From the NCBI GenBank assembly GCA_030681795.1, contig JAUXRG010000067.1, forward strand, positions 1-64,000: a stretch of 64,000 nt of DNA, read 5' to 3'. Under the pieces are notes generated by a model. The model was not told the origin of the DNA and did no database searches. It saw only the letters and a list, made by a program, of their open reading frames with translations. The stretch is from Rubrivivax sp. GTDB taxonomy: Bacteria; Pseudomonadota; Gammaproteobacteria; Burkholderiales; Burkholderiaceae_C. The stretch's first letter is position 1. Each line of letters begins with the position of its first letter. Positions 25,524 to 35,557 of this stretch are shown piece by piece. The position numbers and the translations under genes are program-made.

Positions 25524-28500
25524 GTGCAGCAGTCCCGTTGGCAGAGCTTCGAAGGTCCGGCTGAGCGCGATGCGCCGGCCGGGCCCGAGCCTGCCGCACC
25601 GGCCCCATCGCCTGTGATCCAGGCGGCGCGCGCTGCCGCCCTGGCCCTGGCTTATTTCCTGTTGGCACTGCCGGTGCTGTGGTTCTCCGCCGCGCCGGGC
25701 CAGGCCTTGCCGCTGTGGCCGCCGGCCGGCCTGGCGCTGGCGGCGCTCGCGGTGCTGGGCTGGCGGCTGTGGCCGGGCGTGTGGCTGGGCGCCTTCGCCG
25801 CCGCGTCGCTGCACTTCGTGCTGCTCGACCGCAGCGCCACCCTGTCCGGCACACCGGCGCCTGCGGCGCTGCTCAGCTTGCTGGCACCGGCAGCGCTGGC
25901 GGCCAGCGGCATCGCGCTGCAGGCGCTGCTGGGCGCGTGGCTGGTGCGCCGCTGGCTGCTTGCCGACGAACCGCTGGCGCGCCAGCGCGACGCCTTCGCC
26001 TTTCTCGCCCTAGGCGGGCCGGTCGCCTGTCTGGTGGCGGCCACGGTCGGCGTGGCCGCCGGCCACTGGTCCGGACACCTGGGTCGCGACGCGCTGGGCA
26101 GCACCTGGCTGACCTGGTGGGCCGGCGACAGCCTGGGCGTGCTGCTGTTCGCCCCGCTCGCGCTGCTGGCCTTGCCGAAGTCGCGCCGGCACTGGCGCGG
26201 CCAGGCGGCGGCTATCGCGCTGCCGCTGGTCATCGTCGGCGCGCTGCTGGCGGCCGGATTCGTGCTGCTGGTGCGCGCGGAAAACGCACGCGAGGGCGAA
26301 CGCATCGCCACCCGCGCCGGCGACTTGCAGAACCGCCTGGAAAACCTGCTCTACCAGCGCCGCGAGCGCCTGCACGCGATCGAGGGGCTGTTCGAAGCCA
26401 GCGAACATGTCAGCGCGGCCGAGTTCATCGCCTTCAACCGCGTGGCGGCGCAGCGCAGCGGCGTCGAGGTCATCGAATGGGCGCCGCGTGTGGCACACAC
26501 CGAGCGCGCCGGGCTGGCCGCGGCCGCGCGGCGCGACGGCGTGCACGGCTTCGCGCTCACCGAGATCGGCGCCGGCGACACCCTGGTCGCCGCCGGCGAG
26601 CGCAACGAGTACTACCCGCTGTGGTTCGCCACCGGGGCGAACGAAGACCTGCCGCCCGGCTTCGACCTCGGCGCCGGCGCCGGCACCGGCGCCCGCGGCC
26701 GCGCCGCGATGCAGCGCGCAGCCGAAACCACGCGGCCGGCGCTGCTGATCGCCGAGCTGCGTCCCAGCCGGCACCAGCCGAGCGGCGACTGGCGGCTGCT
26801 GGTGCCCATCTACCGCCCCGGCTTCGATGCCCGCAGCGCTACCGAGCGCGCCCGGCACGAGGCCCTGCGCGGATTCGCCATAGCGGTGCTCGACCCGCGG
26901 CGGCTGTGGGCGGCGGAGATCGCGCATGCCGCCGGCGAGAGCCTCACCTTCCGCATCACCGGTCTCGCCGACTGGAATCCGAGTGCGGCCTGGTTCGCCG
27001 GCAGCGTGCCCGCCGCTCGCGAGGCGCGCCCCGACTGGAGCGGGCACATCACCGGCTTCGCCGGCCCAGGCCTGCAGCTCGATCTGTGGTCGCTCAACGC
27101 AGCGCGGCCGGCGCAGTCGCTAGGCGCACGGCTGTACCTGGGCGGCGCGCTGTTGATCACGCTGCTGGCCGGCGGCTTCGCCTTCACCAGCGCCGGCTAC
27201 AACCGGCGCATGGCACGCGAGATCGTCCGCCGCACGGCCGGCGAGGCGCGCCTGTCGGCGCTGATCGACAACGTGCAGGTCGGGGTCATGATCCATGACC
27301 GGCGATCGGCGCTGCTGAGCGCCAATTCCACCGCCCAGCGCCTGCTGCACGCCCCCGCCGCCGAGCTCTTCGGATCGAAGGCCAATGACCCCGGCTGGCG
27401 CTTCCTGCGCGATGACGGCAGCCCGTTGCCGGTGGACGAATACCCGGTCAACCAGGTTCTCGCTGGCGGCAAGGAAGTGAAGAACATCGTCATCGGCGTC
27501 GCGTCACCGCGCTCGCCGCGCACGCTCTGGATCCTGGTCAGTGCCGCACCGATCCGGGACGCACAGCGCGAATTGACTGAGGTCGCCGTGACCTTCATGG
27601 ACATCACCGAGCGCCGCCGCCTCGAACAGCGCGAGCGCGACCGGGTGCGCATCATGGCCGCGCTCGGCGGCGAGGCGCCGCTGGGTGAGGTCCTTTCGAT
27701 GATCGCCCGCGCCGTCGAGGCCGACGATGCGCACTCGCTGTGCTCGATCCTGCTGCTAGACGAGAGCGGCCAGCGTCTGCGGCTGGGCGCCGCGCCCAGC
27801 CTGCCGGACTTCTACAACCAGGCGACCGACAGCCTGGAAATCGGCCCCAGCGTCGGCTCCTGTGGCAGCGCAGCTTTCACCGGGCAGCGGGTGATCACCG
27901 CAGACCTGCAAACCGATCCTTGCTGGCTGCCGTTCCGCGATCTGGCGCGGCAGGCCGGGCTGGGCGCCTGCTGGTCGGAGCCGATCGTCGCTGCCGGCGG
28001 CCGCGTCCTGGGCACCTTCGCCATCTACCACCGCGAGCCCAGCCAACCCGATGCCGAAGACATTGAACGCATCGCCGCGGCCGCCGACCTGGCGCGCCTG
28101 GCGATCGAGCGCAGGGCGGTGCAGGCGGCGCTCGAACTCGCGCGCGCCAAGCTGGAAGCGGCCTTCGACAACGCCAGCATGGGCCTGCTGCTGGCCAACC
28201 CGCAGGGCGGCGAGATCACGATGAACGCCGCCGCGCTGCGCTTCCACGGCTACGCCTCGGCCGACGAAATGCACACGCGGATCGCCGACTACGCTGATGA
28301 GTGGGAACTGCGCCAGGCGGGCGGCGGCCTGATCCCCTTCGAGGACTGGCCGCTGGCGCGTGCGATGCGCGGCGACTTCGTGCGCGACCTCGAAGTCCAC
28401 TACCGGCAGCTGCCGACCGGCCACCGCTGGGTGGGCAGCCTGAGCAGCGTGCCGGTGCGCGACCGCGATGGCCGCACCACCCTCATCGTCTTCACGCTGC

Positions 28501-31343
28501 TCGATATCACCACGCGAGTGCAGGCCGAAGCGCGGGTGCTCGAGCTCAACGCCGATCTCGAGCAGCGCGTCGCCGAGCGCACCGCCGACCTGGCCGCGAC
28601 CGGCGAGCGCCTGGCGGCGATTCTCGACACCGTCGTCGACGGCATCCTCACCATCGACGAACACGGCAGCCTCGAGACCCTCAACCCGGCCGCCGAACGC
28701 CTGTTCGGCTACGCCGCGGCCGAGGTCATTGGCCGCAACGTCAAGCTGCTGATGCCCGAGCCCTACCACAGCGAGCACGACGGCTATCTGGCGAGCTACC
28801 GCGCCACTGGCCGCAAGCGCATCATCGGCATCGGCCGCGAGGTCGAGGGCCGGCGCCGGGACGGCAGCGCCTTCCCGCTGGAGCTGGCGGTCAGCGAGAT
28901 GCGGCTGGGCGCGGTGCGCCGCTTCACCGGCGTCGTGCGCGACATCAGCGAGCGCCGCGCCGGCGAGCGCGCGGCGCGCTACCTGCGTGAGGCGGTGCAG
29001 GCCATTCCCGAGGGCTTCGTGCTCTACGACTCCGACGACCGCCTGCTGCTGTGCAACAGCACTTATCTGGACATCTATGGCCTGGGCGACGTCGTGGGCA
29101 TCGAGGGCCGGACCTTCGAGGACTTGCTGCGCATCGGCCTGGCGCGTGGCAACTTCCCCGCCGCCGTCGGGCGCGAGCCGGAATGGCTGGCCGGGCGGCT
29201 GCACAGCCACCGCAACCCGGGGCCGCCGTTCGAGCAAGTCCTGCCCGGCGGGCGCTGGTTGCGCATTTCGGAGTGCCAGCTGTCGGACGGCTCGATCGCC
29301 GGGCTGCGCACCGACATCACCGAACTCAAGCGCGCCCAGCAAGCCTCGGAAGAGGCACGCCGCGCCGCCGAGGCCGCCACGCGCGCCAAGTCCGATTTCC
29401 TGGCCGCCATGAGCCACGAGATCCGCACGCCGATGAACGGCGTCATCGGCATGGTCGACGTGCTGCACCAGACCAGCCTCAAGGGCTACCAGGTGGAGAT
29501 GGTCGACACCATCCGCGAATCGGCGTTCTCGCTGCTCGCCATCATCGACGACGTGCTCGACTTCTCGAAGATCGAGGCCGGCAAGCTGGAGATCGAAGCC
29601 GCGCCGATGGCGCTGGCCGAGGTGGTCGAGGGTGTCTGCGGCATGCTTGACCTGCTGGCCGCGCGCAAGGGCGTGGAGCTGACGCTGTTCACCGATCCGG
29701 CGCTGCCGGCGCAGCTGCTGGGTGACGCCCCGCGCCTGCGCCAGGTGGTGGTCAACCTGGCCAACAACGCGATCAAGTTCTCCAGCGGCCCCGGCCGGCC
29801 GGCCCGCGTCGCGGTGCGCGCCACGCTGGTCGAACAGGATTCGCAGCGCGCGCTGGTGGAAATCCGCGTCATCGACAACGGCATCGGCATCGACCCCGCG
29901 ACCCAGGCGCGCCTGTTCACCGCCTTCACCCAGGCCGATGTCTCGACCACCCGGCGCTTCGGCGGCACCGGCCTGGGCCTGGCGATCGCGCACAAGCTGG
30001 TGCAGCTGATGGGCGGCGAGATCACGGTGGCCAGCGTGCCCGGCGAAGGCGCGACCTTTGCCGTGCGCCTGCCCTGCCTGCGGCTGCTGCAGCCGCCCGC
30101 GCTGCCCTTGCCGCTGGCGGGCCTGGCGTGCCTGGTCATCGCCGGCGCCCACAGCCAGGGCGACGACTGGGCCGCCTACCTGGCCGCCGCGGGGGCGGCG
30201 GTGGCGCGCGCGCCGGACCTGGAGGCGGCGCGCCACCTGGGCGAGCCCGTCGCTGGCGGAGCGTGGCTGTGGCTGGTCGACGGTGATACGCCGCCGCCCA
30301 CCGCCGAGGCATTGCGGGCCCTGGCCGCGCCATGGCCGGGACGCGAGATCCGATTCATCGTCGTCGGTCGCGGCAAGCGCCGCAGGCTGCGGCGGCTGGA
30401 CGACCACGCGGTGCCCATCTTCACCATCGACGGCAATGCGCTGACGCGGCAAGGTTTTCTCGACGCCGTTGCGGTGGCGGCCGGTCGGGCGCCCGAGCGG
30501 GACAGCGAGGCCGCGCCGCGCGGCGGCGGGGCAGCACCATTCGTCGCGCCCAAGCGCGAGGACGCCCTGCGACAGGGGCGGCTGATCCTGGTGACCGAAG
30601 ACAACGAGACCAACCAGCGGGTGATCGTGCAGCAGCTCGCGCTGCTGGGCTACGCCGCCGACGTCGCCGGCGATGGCCGCGAGGCGCTGGCGCGCTGGCG
30701 CCAGGAGGACTACGCGCTGCTGCTGACCGACCTGCACATGCCCGGCATGGACGGCTACGAACTGGCCGCGGCGATCCGCGCCGGCGAAGGCGGGCACCAC
30801 CGCGCAGCCCCGATCGTCGCGCTGAGCGCCAATGCGCTGCAGGGCGAGGCCCAGCGCTGCCGCGACGCCGGCATGGACGACTACCTGGCCAAGCCCGCGC
30901 CGCTGGCCGATCTGGGAGCCCTGCTCGAGAAGTGGCTGCCGGCGCAGGCCGCAGCACAGGCCGGCCACGCGCCGGCGGTGGCGGCGCCCGCCGGCCAGGG
31001 GCCGGTGGACGTGTCGGTGCTGGCGGCACTGGTCGGCGACGACAAGGCGACGATCCGCCGCCTGCTGCTCAATTTCCGCCGCAGCGCGAACGAGATCGCA
31101 CTCGCGCTCGGCGCGGCCAGCGCGGCGGGCAACGCGGCGCAGGTCGGCGCGCTGGCGCACAAGCTCAGGTCGGCGGCCTATTCGGCCGGCGCGCTGGCCC
31201 TGGGCGACCTCTGCACCGCGCTGGAGGCCGCCGGCAAGGCGGGCGAGGTGGGCACCATCGCCGCACTCCAGGCGCGCTTCGCGACCGAAGTGGAGGCCGT
31301 CGACAAGGCGCTGGCGGGCTTGACGGCGCTGGCGCGGGGGTGA
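25524..31343 (+). CDS. Giant hybrid histidine kinase (MASE1-CHASE-PAS/GAF-HK-REC-Hpt)
   Basis: A 1,939-residue membrane sensor kinase. Domains in order: MASE1-like multi-spanning region (about 35-250), CHASE-like periplasmic domain (265-435), a further TM (537-556), PAS (575-700), GAF (705-865), PAS (875-1000), a coiled coil, a FixL-like PAS (1030-1150), a fourth PAS (1155-1270), HisKA with [11 protein letters not shown] (His near 1296), HATPase (1385-1518, DNGIGID and GGTGLGL), a degenerate receiver-like segment (1525-1650), a receiver (1685-1805, Asp near 1735 in [10 protein letters not shown]) and Hpt (1830-1935, His near 1877 in AHKLRSAA). The third PAS has His1085 and Arg1105, exactly 20 apart as in the heme pocket of FixL. 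The GTG start has GAGG seven bases upstream. A small receiver gene follows 19 bp later. Confidence 0.92.
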   Translation: MQQSRWQSFEGPAERDAPAGPEPAAPAPSPVIQAARAAALALAYFLLALPVLWFSAAPGQALPLWPPAGLALAALAVLGWRLWPGVWLGAFAAASLHFVLLDRSATLSGTPAPAALLSLLAPAALAASGIALQALLGAWLVRRWLLADEPLARQRDAFAFLALGGPVACLVAATVGVAAGHWSGHLGRDALGSTWLTWWAGDSLGVLLFAPLALLALPKSRRHWRGQAAAIALPLVIVGALLAAGFVLLVRAENAREGERIATRAGDLQNRLENLLYQRRERLHAIEGLFEASEHVSAAEFIAFNRVAAQRSGVEVIEWAPRVAHTERAGLAAAARRDGVHGFALTEIGAGDTLVAAGERNEYYPLWFATGANEDLPPGFDLGAGAGTGARGRAAMQRAAETTRPALLIAELRPSRHQPSGDWRLLVPIYRPGFDARSATERARHEALRGFAIAVLDPRRLWAAEIAHAAGESLTFRITGLADWNPSAAWFAGSVPAAREARPDWSGHITGFAGPGLQLDLWSLNAARPAQSLGARLYLGGALLITLLAGGFAFTSAGYNRRMAREIVRRTAGEARLSALIDNVQVGVMIHDRRSALLSANSTAQRLLHAPAAELFGSKANDPGWRFLRDDGSPLPVDEYPVNQVLAGGKEVKNIVIGVASPRSPRTLWILVSAAPIRDAQRELTEVAVTFMDITERRRLEQRERDRVRIMAALGGEAPLGEVLSMIARAVEADDAHSLCSILLLDESGQRLRLGAAPSLPDFYNQATDSLEIGPSVGSCGSAAFTGQRVITADLQTDPCWLPFRDLARQAGLGACWSEPIVAAGGRVLGTFAIYHREPSQPDAEDIERIAAAADLARLAIERRAVQAALELARAKLEAAFDNASMGLLLANPQGGEITMNAAALRFHGYASADEMHTRIADYADEWELRQAGGGLIPFEDWPLARAMRGDFVRDLEVHYRQLPTGHRWVGSLSSVPVRDRDGRTTLIVFTLLDITTRVQAEARVLELNADLEQRVAERTADLAATGERLAAILDTVVDGILTIDEHGSLETLNPAAERLFGYAAAEVIGRNVKLLMPEPYHSEHDGYLASYRATGRKRIIGIGREVEGRRRDGSAFPLELAVSEMRLGAVRRFTGVVRDISERRAGERAARYLREAVQAIPEGFVLYDSDDRLLLCNSTYLDIYGLGDVVGIEGRTFEDLLRIGLARGNFPAAVGREPEWLAGRLHSHRNPGPPFEQVLPGGRWLRISECQLSDGSIAGLRTDITELKRAQQASEEARRAAEAATRAKSDFLAAMSHEIRTPMNGVIGMVDVLHQTSLKGYQVEMVDTIRESAFSLLAIIDDVLDFSKIEAGKLEIEAAPMALAEVVEGVCGMLDLLAARKGVELTLFTDPALPAQLLGDAPRLRQVVVNLANNAIKFSSGPGRPARVAVRATLVEQDSQRALVEIRVIDNGIGIDPATQARLFTAFTQADVSTTRRFGGTGLGLAIAHKLVQLMGGEITVASVPGEGATFAVRLPCLRLLQPPALPLPLAGLACLVIAGAHSQGDDWAAYLAAAGAAVARAPDLEAARHLGEPVAGGAWLWLVDGDTPPPTAEALRALAAPWPGREIRFIVVGRGKRRRLRRLDDHAVPIFTIDGNALTRQGFLDAVAVAAGRAPERDSEAAPRGGGAAPFVAPKREDALRQGRLILVTEDNETNQRVIVQQLALLGYAADVAGDGREALARWRQEDYALLLTDLHMPGMDGYELAAAIRAGEGGHHRAAPIVALSANALQGEAQRCRDAGMDDYLAKPAPLADLGALLEKWLPAQAAAQAGHAPAVAAPAGQGPVDVSVLAALVGDDKATIRRLLLNFRRSANEIALALGAASAAGNAAQVGALAHKLRSAAYSAGALALGDLCTALEAAGKAGEVGTIAALQARFATEVEAVDKALAGLTALARG

Positions 31344-31362
31344 AGCGGGAGAGGACCGCGCA

Positions 31363-31737
31363 GTGAGCCAGGAACACGCAGTCAGGACCATGCTGGTCGA
31401 CGGCGACCCGTTCATGCTCGAGTTGCTCGAACTGGACCTGGCCCAGATCGGCTTCGGCGTGGCGTGCTCGCACACCTGCGGCGGCGCCGCACTGGCCGCG
31501 CTCGATGCCCCGCCAGGGCCGCCGGACCTGATCCTGCTGGACCTCAACATGCCCGGCATGGACGGCCTCGAGTTCGTCCGCCACCTGGTCGAGCAGCACT
31601 ACCGCGGCAGCCTGGTGCTGATCAGCGGCGAGAACGGGCGCATGCTGCAAGCGGCGGCGACGCTGGTGCGGGCGCACCACATCAGCGTGCTCGGCCAGTT
31701 GCGCAAGCCGGTGTCGTCGCAGGGGCTGGCGCACTGA
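31363..31737 (+). CDS. Stand-alone receiver-domain protein
   Basis: CheY-like protein of 124 residues, probably the output or shuttle partner of the giant kinase 19 bp upstream. LVDGDPFMLELL supplies the acidic pocket, with Gly between the two Asp. The phospho-acceptor is in LILLDLNMPGMDG, and the Lys is in QLRKPVSS. The segment VLISGENGRMLQAAATLVRAH and VLGQLRKP is worded like the receiver of RocR-type REC-EAL proteins, yet the gene stops right after the receiver. The start is GTG at 31363 with a GGAGAGGA ribosome-binding site. It may be a natural single-domain regulator or the remains of a REC-EAL gene. It converges with the metalloprotease gene. Confidence 0.85.
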   Translation: MSQEHAVRTMLVDGDPFMLELLELDLAQIGFGVACSHTCGGAALAALDAPPGPPDLILLDLNMPGMDGLEFVRHLVEQHYRGSLVLISGENGRMLQAAATLVRAHHISVLGQLRKPVSSQGLAH

Positions 31738-31810
31738 TCTCTCGGGGGTAGGTGGCGCAGGTCATCCTGGCGCGGGGGGGGTGTGCGCCATGCCCGCCGG
31801 GCGTTGCCGT

Positions 31811-34549
31811 TCAGCTGCGCTGCAGCGTGGCGCGCAACGCCTCGGTGAGCAGCGCCAGTGCGTCGTCCAGGTGGGCCCGGTTTTCCACCGCCAGGCCGCG
31901 CCGCGCCAAGGCCGTGCGCAATTGCCCCTGCAACTCGACGGCGTGCAGGCGCGCCAGGCTGATGGCGTCGGCGGGCAGCGCCGGCGAGGGCCGGGTGAGC
32001 AGCGCCTGCAAGCGCTTGAGGTGCTCGCGCTGCAGGTTGCGGCGCAGCGGGTCGATGGCCTTGCCGGTCTTGAGCTCGCTCCACACCGCGCCCTGCAAGG
32101 TCGCAAAGACCTCGTTGAGCGAGATCGCGCCATGGCGCTGGCCCTCGGGCAGGTAGTTGGGCAGATCGAGCAGTCGCCGCGCGGTGCCGGCATCGAGCAA
32201 CCTGTCCAGCGCCTGGGTCTGCAATTGCAGCACGGCCTGGCCCACCGATAGCGGCCCGGCGCGGTTGAACTCGATGTAATCGGGTGCCAGGCTGGCCAGG
32301 AACTCGGGCTTGAAACGGAAGCTTTCGATGCCGAATACCGCATCGGTGAGGAAGCGCAGGGCCTGACGCTGGTGCGCCGGATCGACCGGGCGGAACGTCG
32401 GCTTGCCGCTGCCCGGCAGGTCGCGCTCGGTGTACATGCCCCCCACGTATTTGGCGGCCAGCGCCGGCAGGCTGCCGAGCTGGCGGAACCCGGCGAGCAC
32501 GCTGCGGCGGGCCCGCTGCGGGTCGTCGCCGGCCTGCGGCGGGCGCTGCTGCACCCGCGTCCACAGCTCCCTGGACAGGGCCAGGCGGCGCTGGTACCAG
32601 GCCAGCGGGTCGTCGCCGAGGTCGAAGCGGTTGACCAGCGGGTCCAGGCCCTCGTTGCCGCCGAAACCGCCGGCATCCGCATCGTCGCCAAAAGCCAGCG
32701 CCGGATCGCTGCCGCTGCGCGCGGCCATCGCCTGCAGTTCCTGCTCCTGCCGTGCAGGGTCTAGCGGCCTGTAGGCGTACTCGATGGCCCAGTAGTCGTA
32801 AGCACCCAGCGTGACCATGTGGGGTTCGCCCTTGGCTTCGCCTTGCAGTGCCAGGTTGAACGCGTTGTAGTCCATCACCGAGCCCGAGATCCCGCGCGTG
32901 GCGCCCCAGGCCTTGTCCTTGAGCTGTTCACGGTGGACCGTCGTCGAGGCCTTGAAGTTGTGGCGCAGGCCCAGCGTGTGGCCGACTTCGTGGGTGATGG
33001 TGTCCTTGACATAGGCCTGGACGAAGGCCTCGGCCTCGGGGCTGTCGGGGTCGAGCTCGCCGCGCTCGGCCAGCAGGTCGAGCGCGAAGCCTATCTGCTC
33101 GGCGCCTTCGGCGGCATAGCTGCACTGGGCGGCTGCGGCGTCCTGGCCGCCGAGGCTGAAGGGGGCCGCCAGGTCATCGCGCACGGTGCGCCGCGCGCTG
33201 CGGCTGAAGGCGTCGCTCATGCCGATATCGGCATCCAGGATTTCACCGGTCCGCGGGTCGCTGTGGCTGGGCCCGATGGCAAAACCGACATCGGCGCCGA
33301 CGAACCAGCGGATCGATGCGTGGGCAGCGTCCATGTCGTTGAAATCGGCGTCGTCGGCCTGCTGGCGCACGACGATGGCATTCTTGAAGCCGATGCGCTC
33401 GAAAGCCTTGTTCCACTCCAGGACGCCGGCCTCGACACTGGCGCGGTAACGCGCGGGGATATTGCGGTCCAGCCAGTAGGTGATGGGCCGGACCGGCTCG
33501 GATAGCGCCGCCTGCGGATCTGCCTTCTCGAGCCGCCAGCGGCGGACCTGGTGCACGCGCGTGTTGGCGCGCAGGTCGTCCGACAGATCGGTGTAGCTGT
33601 CGGTGAAGTAACCCACGCGCGGGTCGGCACGGCGCGGCGTCATCGGCTGCGCCGGCAGCTCGCGCAGGTTGAAGACATAGCCGACGAACAGGCTGCGTGC
33701 ATCGGGCGTGGTCGACGGCGGCGGGGGCGTCAGCGGCGCCGGGGCGCCGGGTGGCAGCAAGGGCGGCGCGGCGATGCGCGGCACGGCGTAGTGCACCTTG
33801 GCCGCCAGCGTCGTCAATCCGGCCTCGGCGCGCACCTGTTCGAAATAGGAGTTGGCGCGGTCGGGGGTGAACGGCAGGCGATAGGCCTGCTCCAGCGCCG
33901 TGCTGTAGCCGGCGATGTCGCCGAGCAGGAAGCTGGCATCGATGAGCACCGACTTGCGTTCGGGGTGTTCGGCGCTGGCCACCGGCGCCGCGCCGACCAG
34001 GCTGTCGCTGAAGCCTTCGCCCACCGCGCGCTGCGTGGCCTTGTCGCGGTCGCCGCGAAAGGCCAGCTGCTTGGCCACCAGCTGCATCTGGTTGCCGATG
34101 CGGCGAAATTCGACCAACCAGCGTGGCCCCATCTGGCTGGCGTAGAGGCCACGCTCGCCCACCGACGAGGCGATATTGACCGAGAACAGCAAGGGCTTGC
34201 CCAGCCGCTGCGGCCCGATTTCGAGCCAGACCTTTTCGTCCTTGCGCCAGACCGGCACGAAACCGTCCTGCAGGGTGGCGCCCTTGGCCACTTCGGTGAA
34301 GGGCTTGGGCACGCCGGGCTCGGCCGGCCGGGCGACAGCGCCGGGTCCATTGGCCGCCGCCGACGCCGGCGCCGCGGCCGCCGAAGCCTGGGGCGCGGCG
34401 GTCGGAGCCGGTGCGACGGCCGCCTGCGCTGGAGGCGCCGCATGGGGTGGCGTCGCACAGCCGGCACACAGGGCGGCCGCCGCCGCAACGACGGTCAGGC
34501 GGCGCGGCCACCTGCGGCGGGGGTCGAGAAGCGTGGAGCGGGAGGGCAT
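31811..34549 (-). CDS. Zinc-dependent lipoprotein metalloprotease (DUF4953/DUF5117 type)
   Basis: A 912-residue predicted periplasmic or outer-membrane lipoprotein. The N terminus has basic residues, a hydrophobic core and a lipobox LCAGC (lipidated Cys near 31). An Ala/Pro-rich linker follows, to about residue 75. The zinc signature [11 protein letters not shown] (HExxHxxGxxH of the metzincin kind) lies near residue 525, with a supporting Met in SVMDYNAF about 35 residues later, which fits a metzincin Met-turn. The flanking regions match the DUF5117/DUF5118 and DUF4953 arrangement I know from such proteins. The substrate is unknown. Start: ATG at 34547-34549, directly before the signal peptide. 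It is divergent from the SDR gene (186 bp between). Confidence 0.85.
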   Translation of the reverse strand: MPSRSTLLDPRRRWPRRLTVVAAAAALCAGCATPPHAAPPAQAAVAPAPTAAPQASAAAAPASAAANGPGAVARPAEPGVPKPFTEVAKGATLQDGFVPVWRKDEKVWLEIGPQRLGKPLLFSVNIASSVGERGLYASQMGPRWLVEFRRIGNQMQLVAKQLAFRGDRDKATQRAVGEGFSDSLVGAAPVASAEHPERKSVLIDASFLLGDIAGYSTALEQAYRLPFTPDRANSYFEQVRAEAGLTTLAAKVHYAVPRIAAPPLLPPGAPAPLTPPPPSTTPDARSLFVGYVFNLRELPAQPMTPRRADPRVGYFTDSYTDLSDDLRANTRVHQVRRWRLEKADPQAALSEPVRPITYWLDRNIPARYRASVEAGVLEWNKAFERIGFKNAIVVRQQADDADFNDMDAAHASIRWFVGADVGFAIGPSHSDPRTGEILDADIGMSDAFSRSARRTVRDDLAAPFSLGGQDAAAAQCSYAAEGAEQIGFALDLLAERGELDPDSPEAEAFVQAYVKDTITHEVGHTLGLRHNFKASTTVHREQLKDKAWGATRGISGSVMDYNAFNLALQGEAKGEPHMVTLGAYDYWAIEYAYRPLDPARQEQELQAMAARSGSDPALAFGDDADAGGFGGNEGLDPLVNRFDLGDDPLAWYQRRLALSRELWTRVQQRPPQAGDDPQRARRSVLAGFRQLGSLPALAAKYVGGMYTERDLPGSGKPTFRPVDPAHQRQALRFLTDAVFGIESFRFKPEFLASLAPDYIEFNRAGPLSVGQAVLQLQTQALDRLLDAGTARRLLDLPNYLPEGQRHGAISLNEVFATLQGAVWSELKTGKAIDPLRRNLQREHLKRLQALLTRPSPALPADAISLARLHAVELQGQLRTALARRGLAVENRAHLDDALALLTEALRATLQRS

Positions 34550-34735
34550 AGGGCACACCGAAACAGGAAGAGATGCGCGATTCTGCCCGGCCAGGCGGGT
34601 GAGCCCGGCGGCGGGTTCGGCGCGCCAAAAAGTGCCGGCCCCATGACATCGCGCAAGTCCGTGGGCTCGAAGAGGGCGAACATGTGCGGTCTGGTTTCGA
34701 CGACTCCACTCCACTCTCCTGAAACTCCTCCAGCC

Positions 34736-35446
34736 ATGCGACTGAAAGACAAGATCTGCATCGTCACCGGCGCCGCCCAGGGCATAGGCGCAGCCACGGT
34801 GCTCAAGTTCGCCTCCGAGGGCGCCATCGTCATCGCCTGCGACCGCCGCGCGGCACCTGTGGCGGGCGCTGCCGAGTTCTTCGAGGTCGATGTGACCCAG
34901 CGCCCCCAGGTCGACGCCATGGTGGCGGCGGTGCGCGCCAAGTACGGCCGCATCGACGTGCTCGTCAACAACGCCGGCATCACCCGGGACGCGCGGCTGG
35001 TGAAGATGACGCTGGAGCAGTTCGACGCCGTGATCGACGTCAACCTGCGCGGCGTCTTCCACTGCTCGCAGGCCGTGGCCGACACCATGGTGGCCCAGGG
35101 CGCGGGGGTGATCCTCAACGCCAGCAGCGTGGTCGGCATCTACGGCAATTTCGGCCAGACCAACTACTCCGCCACCAAGTTCGGCGTGATCGGCTTCACC
35201 AAGACCTGGAGCCGCGAGCTCGGGCCCAAGGGCGTGCGCGTGAACGCCGTGGCACCGGGCTTCGTGGACACGCCCATCCTCGCCACCATCCCGGACAAGG
35301 TGCTGGCGCAGATGCGCGAGCAGGTACCGCTGGGTCGGCTGGGGCGGCCCGAGGAGATCGCCAACGTCTACGCCTTCCTGGCCAGCGACGAGGCGAGCTA
35401 CATCAACGGCGCGGTGATCGAGGTGGCCGGGGGCATGACGGTCTGA
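34736..35446 (+). CDS. Short-chain dehydrogenase, FabG-like 3-oxoacyl-ACP reductase
   Basis: NAD(P)-dependent SDR of 236 residues. Motifs: the nucleotide loop TGAAQGIG (12-19), NNAG with the structural Asn, the catalytic Ser in NASSVVG, Tyr and Lys in TNYSATKFG, and the PGFVDTPI loop. [19 protein letters not shown] ending and the GGMTV C terminus are characteristic of FabG-like enzymes. The housekeeping fabG normally lies with fabD and acpP, so this is a paralogue; polyhydroxyalkanoate or another acyl reductase role is possible. It has a Glu/Asp-poor cofactor region (ACDRRAA after the second strand), which suggests NADP. The ATG at 34736 precedes the conserved start by five residues. Confidence 0.88.
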   Translation: MRLKDKICIVTGAAQGIGAATVLKFASEGAIVIACDRRAAPVAGAAEFFEVDVTQRPQVDAMVAAVRAKYGRIDVLVNNAGITRDARLVKMTLEQFDAVIDVNLRGVFHCSQAVADTMVAQGAGVILNASSVVGIYGNFGQTNYSATKFGVIGFTKTWSRELGPKGVRVNAVAPGFVDTPILATIPDKVLAQMREQVPLGRLGRPEEIANVYAFLASDEASYINGAVIEVAGGMTV

Positions 35447-35478
35447 GGCCTGCGCGGGTGGCTGCGCGGCACCACCTC

Positions 35479-35557
35479 TCAAGGAAACGCCGGGCCGCTC
35501 CCAAGTTTCCTTGACCCCCTCGGGGGGCCTGACGCGAAGCGACAGGTCTGGGGGCGC
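35479..35557. repeat. Family A repeat between the SDR and barrel genes
   Basis: The copy contains a perfect 10-bp inverted repeat TCAAGGAAAC / GTTTCCTTGA (35479-35488 with 35505-35514), a CCCCCTCGGGGGG core and CGCGAAGCGACAG before TGGGGGCGC. It lies between two converging stop codons and could act as a bidirectional terminator. It is the clearest intergenic relative of the copy inside pyrR. Confidence 0.85.

Noticed and set aside
27756-31559. 1,267-codon minus-strand frame opposite the giant kinase
   Set aside because: Shadow of the kinase frame; no start signal and no recognisable domain.
25008-31737. Recent horizontal acquisition of the giant kinase and its receiver as a mobile island
   Set aside because: The kinase has codon use and GC content similar to its neighbours, and there are no integrase, tRNA or direct-repeat boundaries. 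The irregular 516-bp gap alone is not enough.
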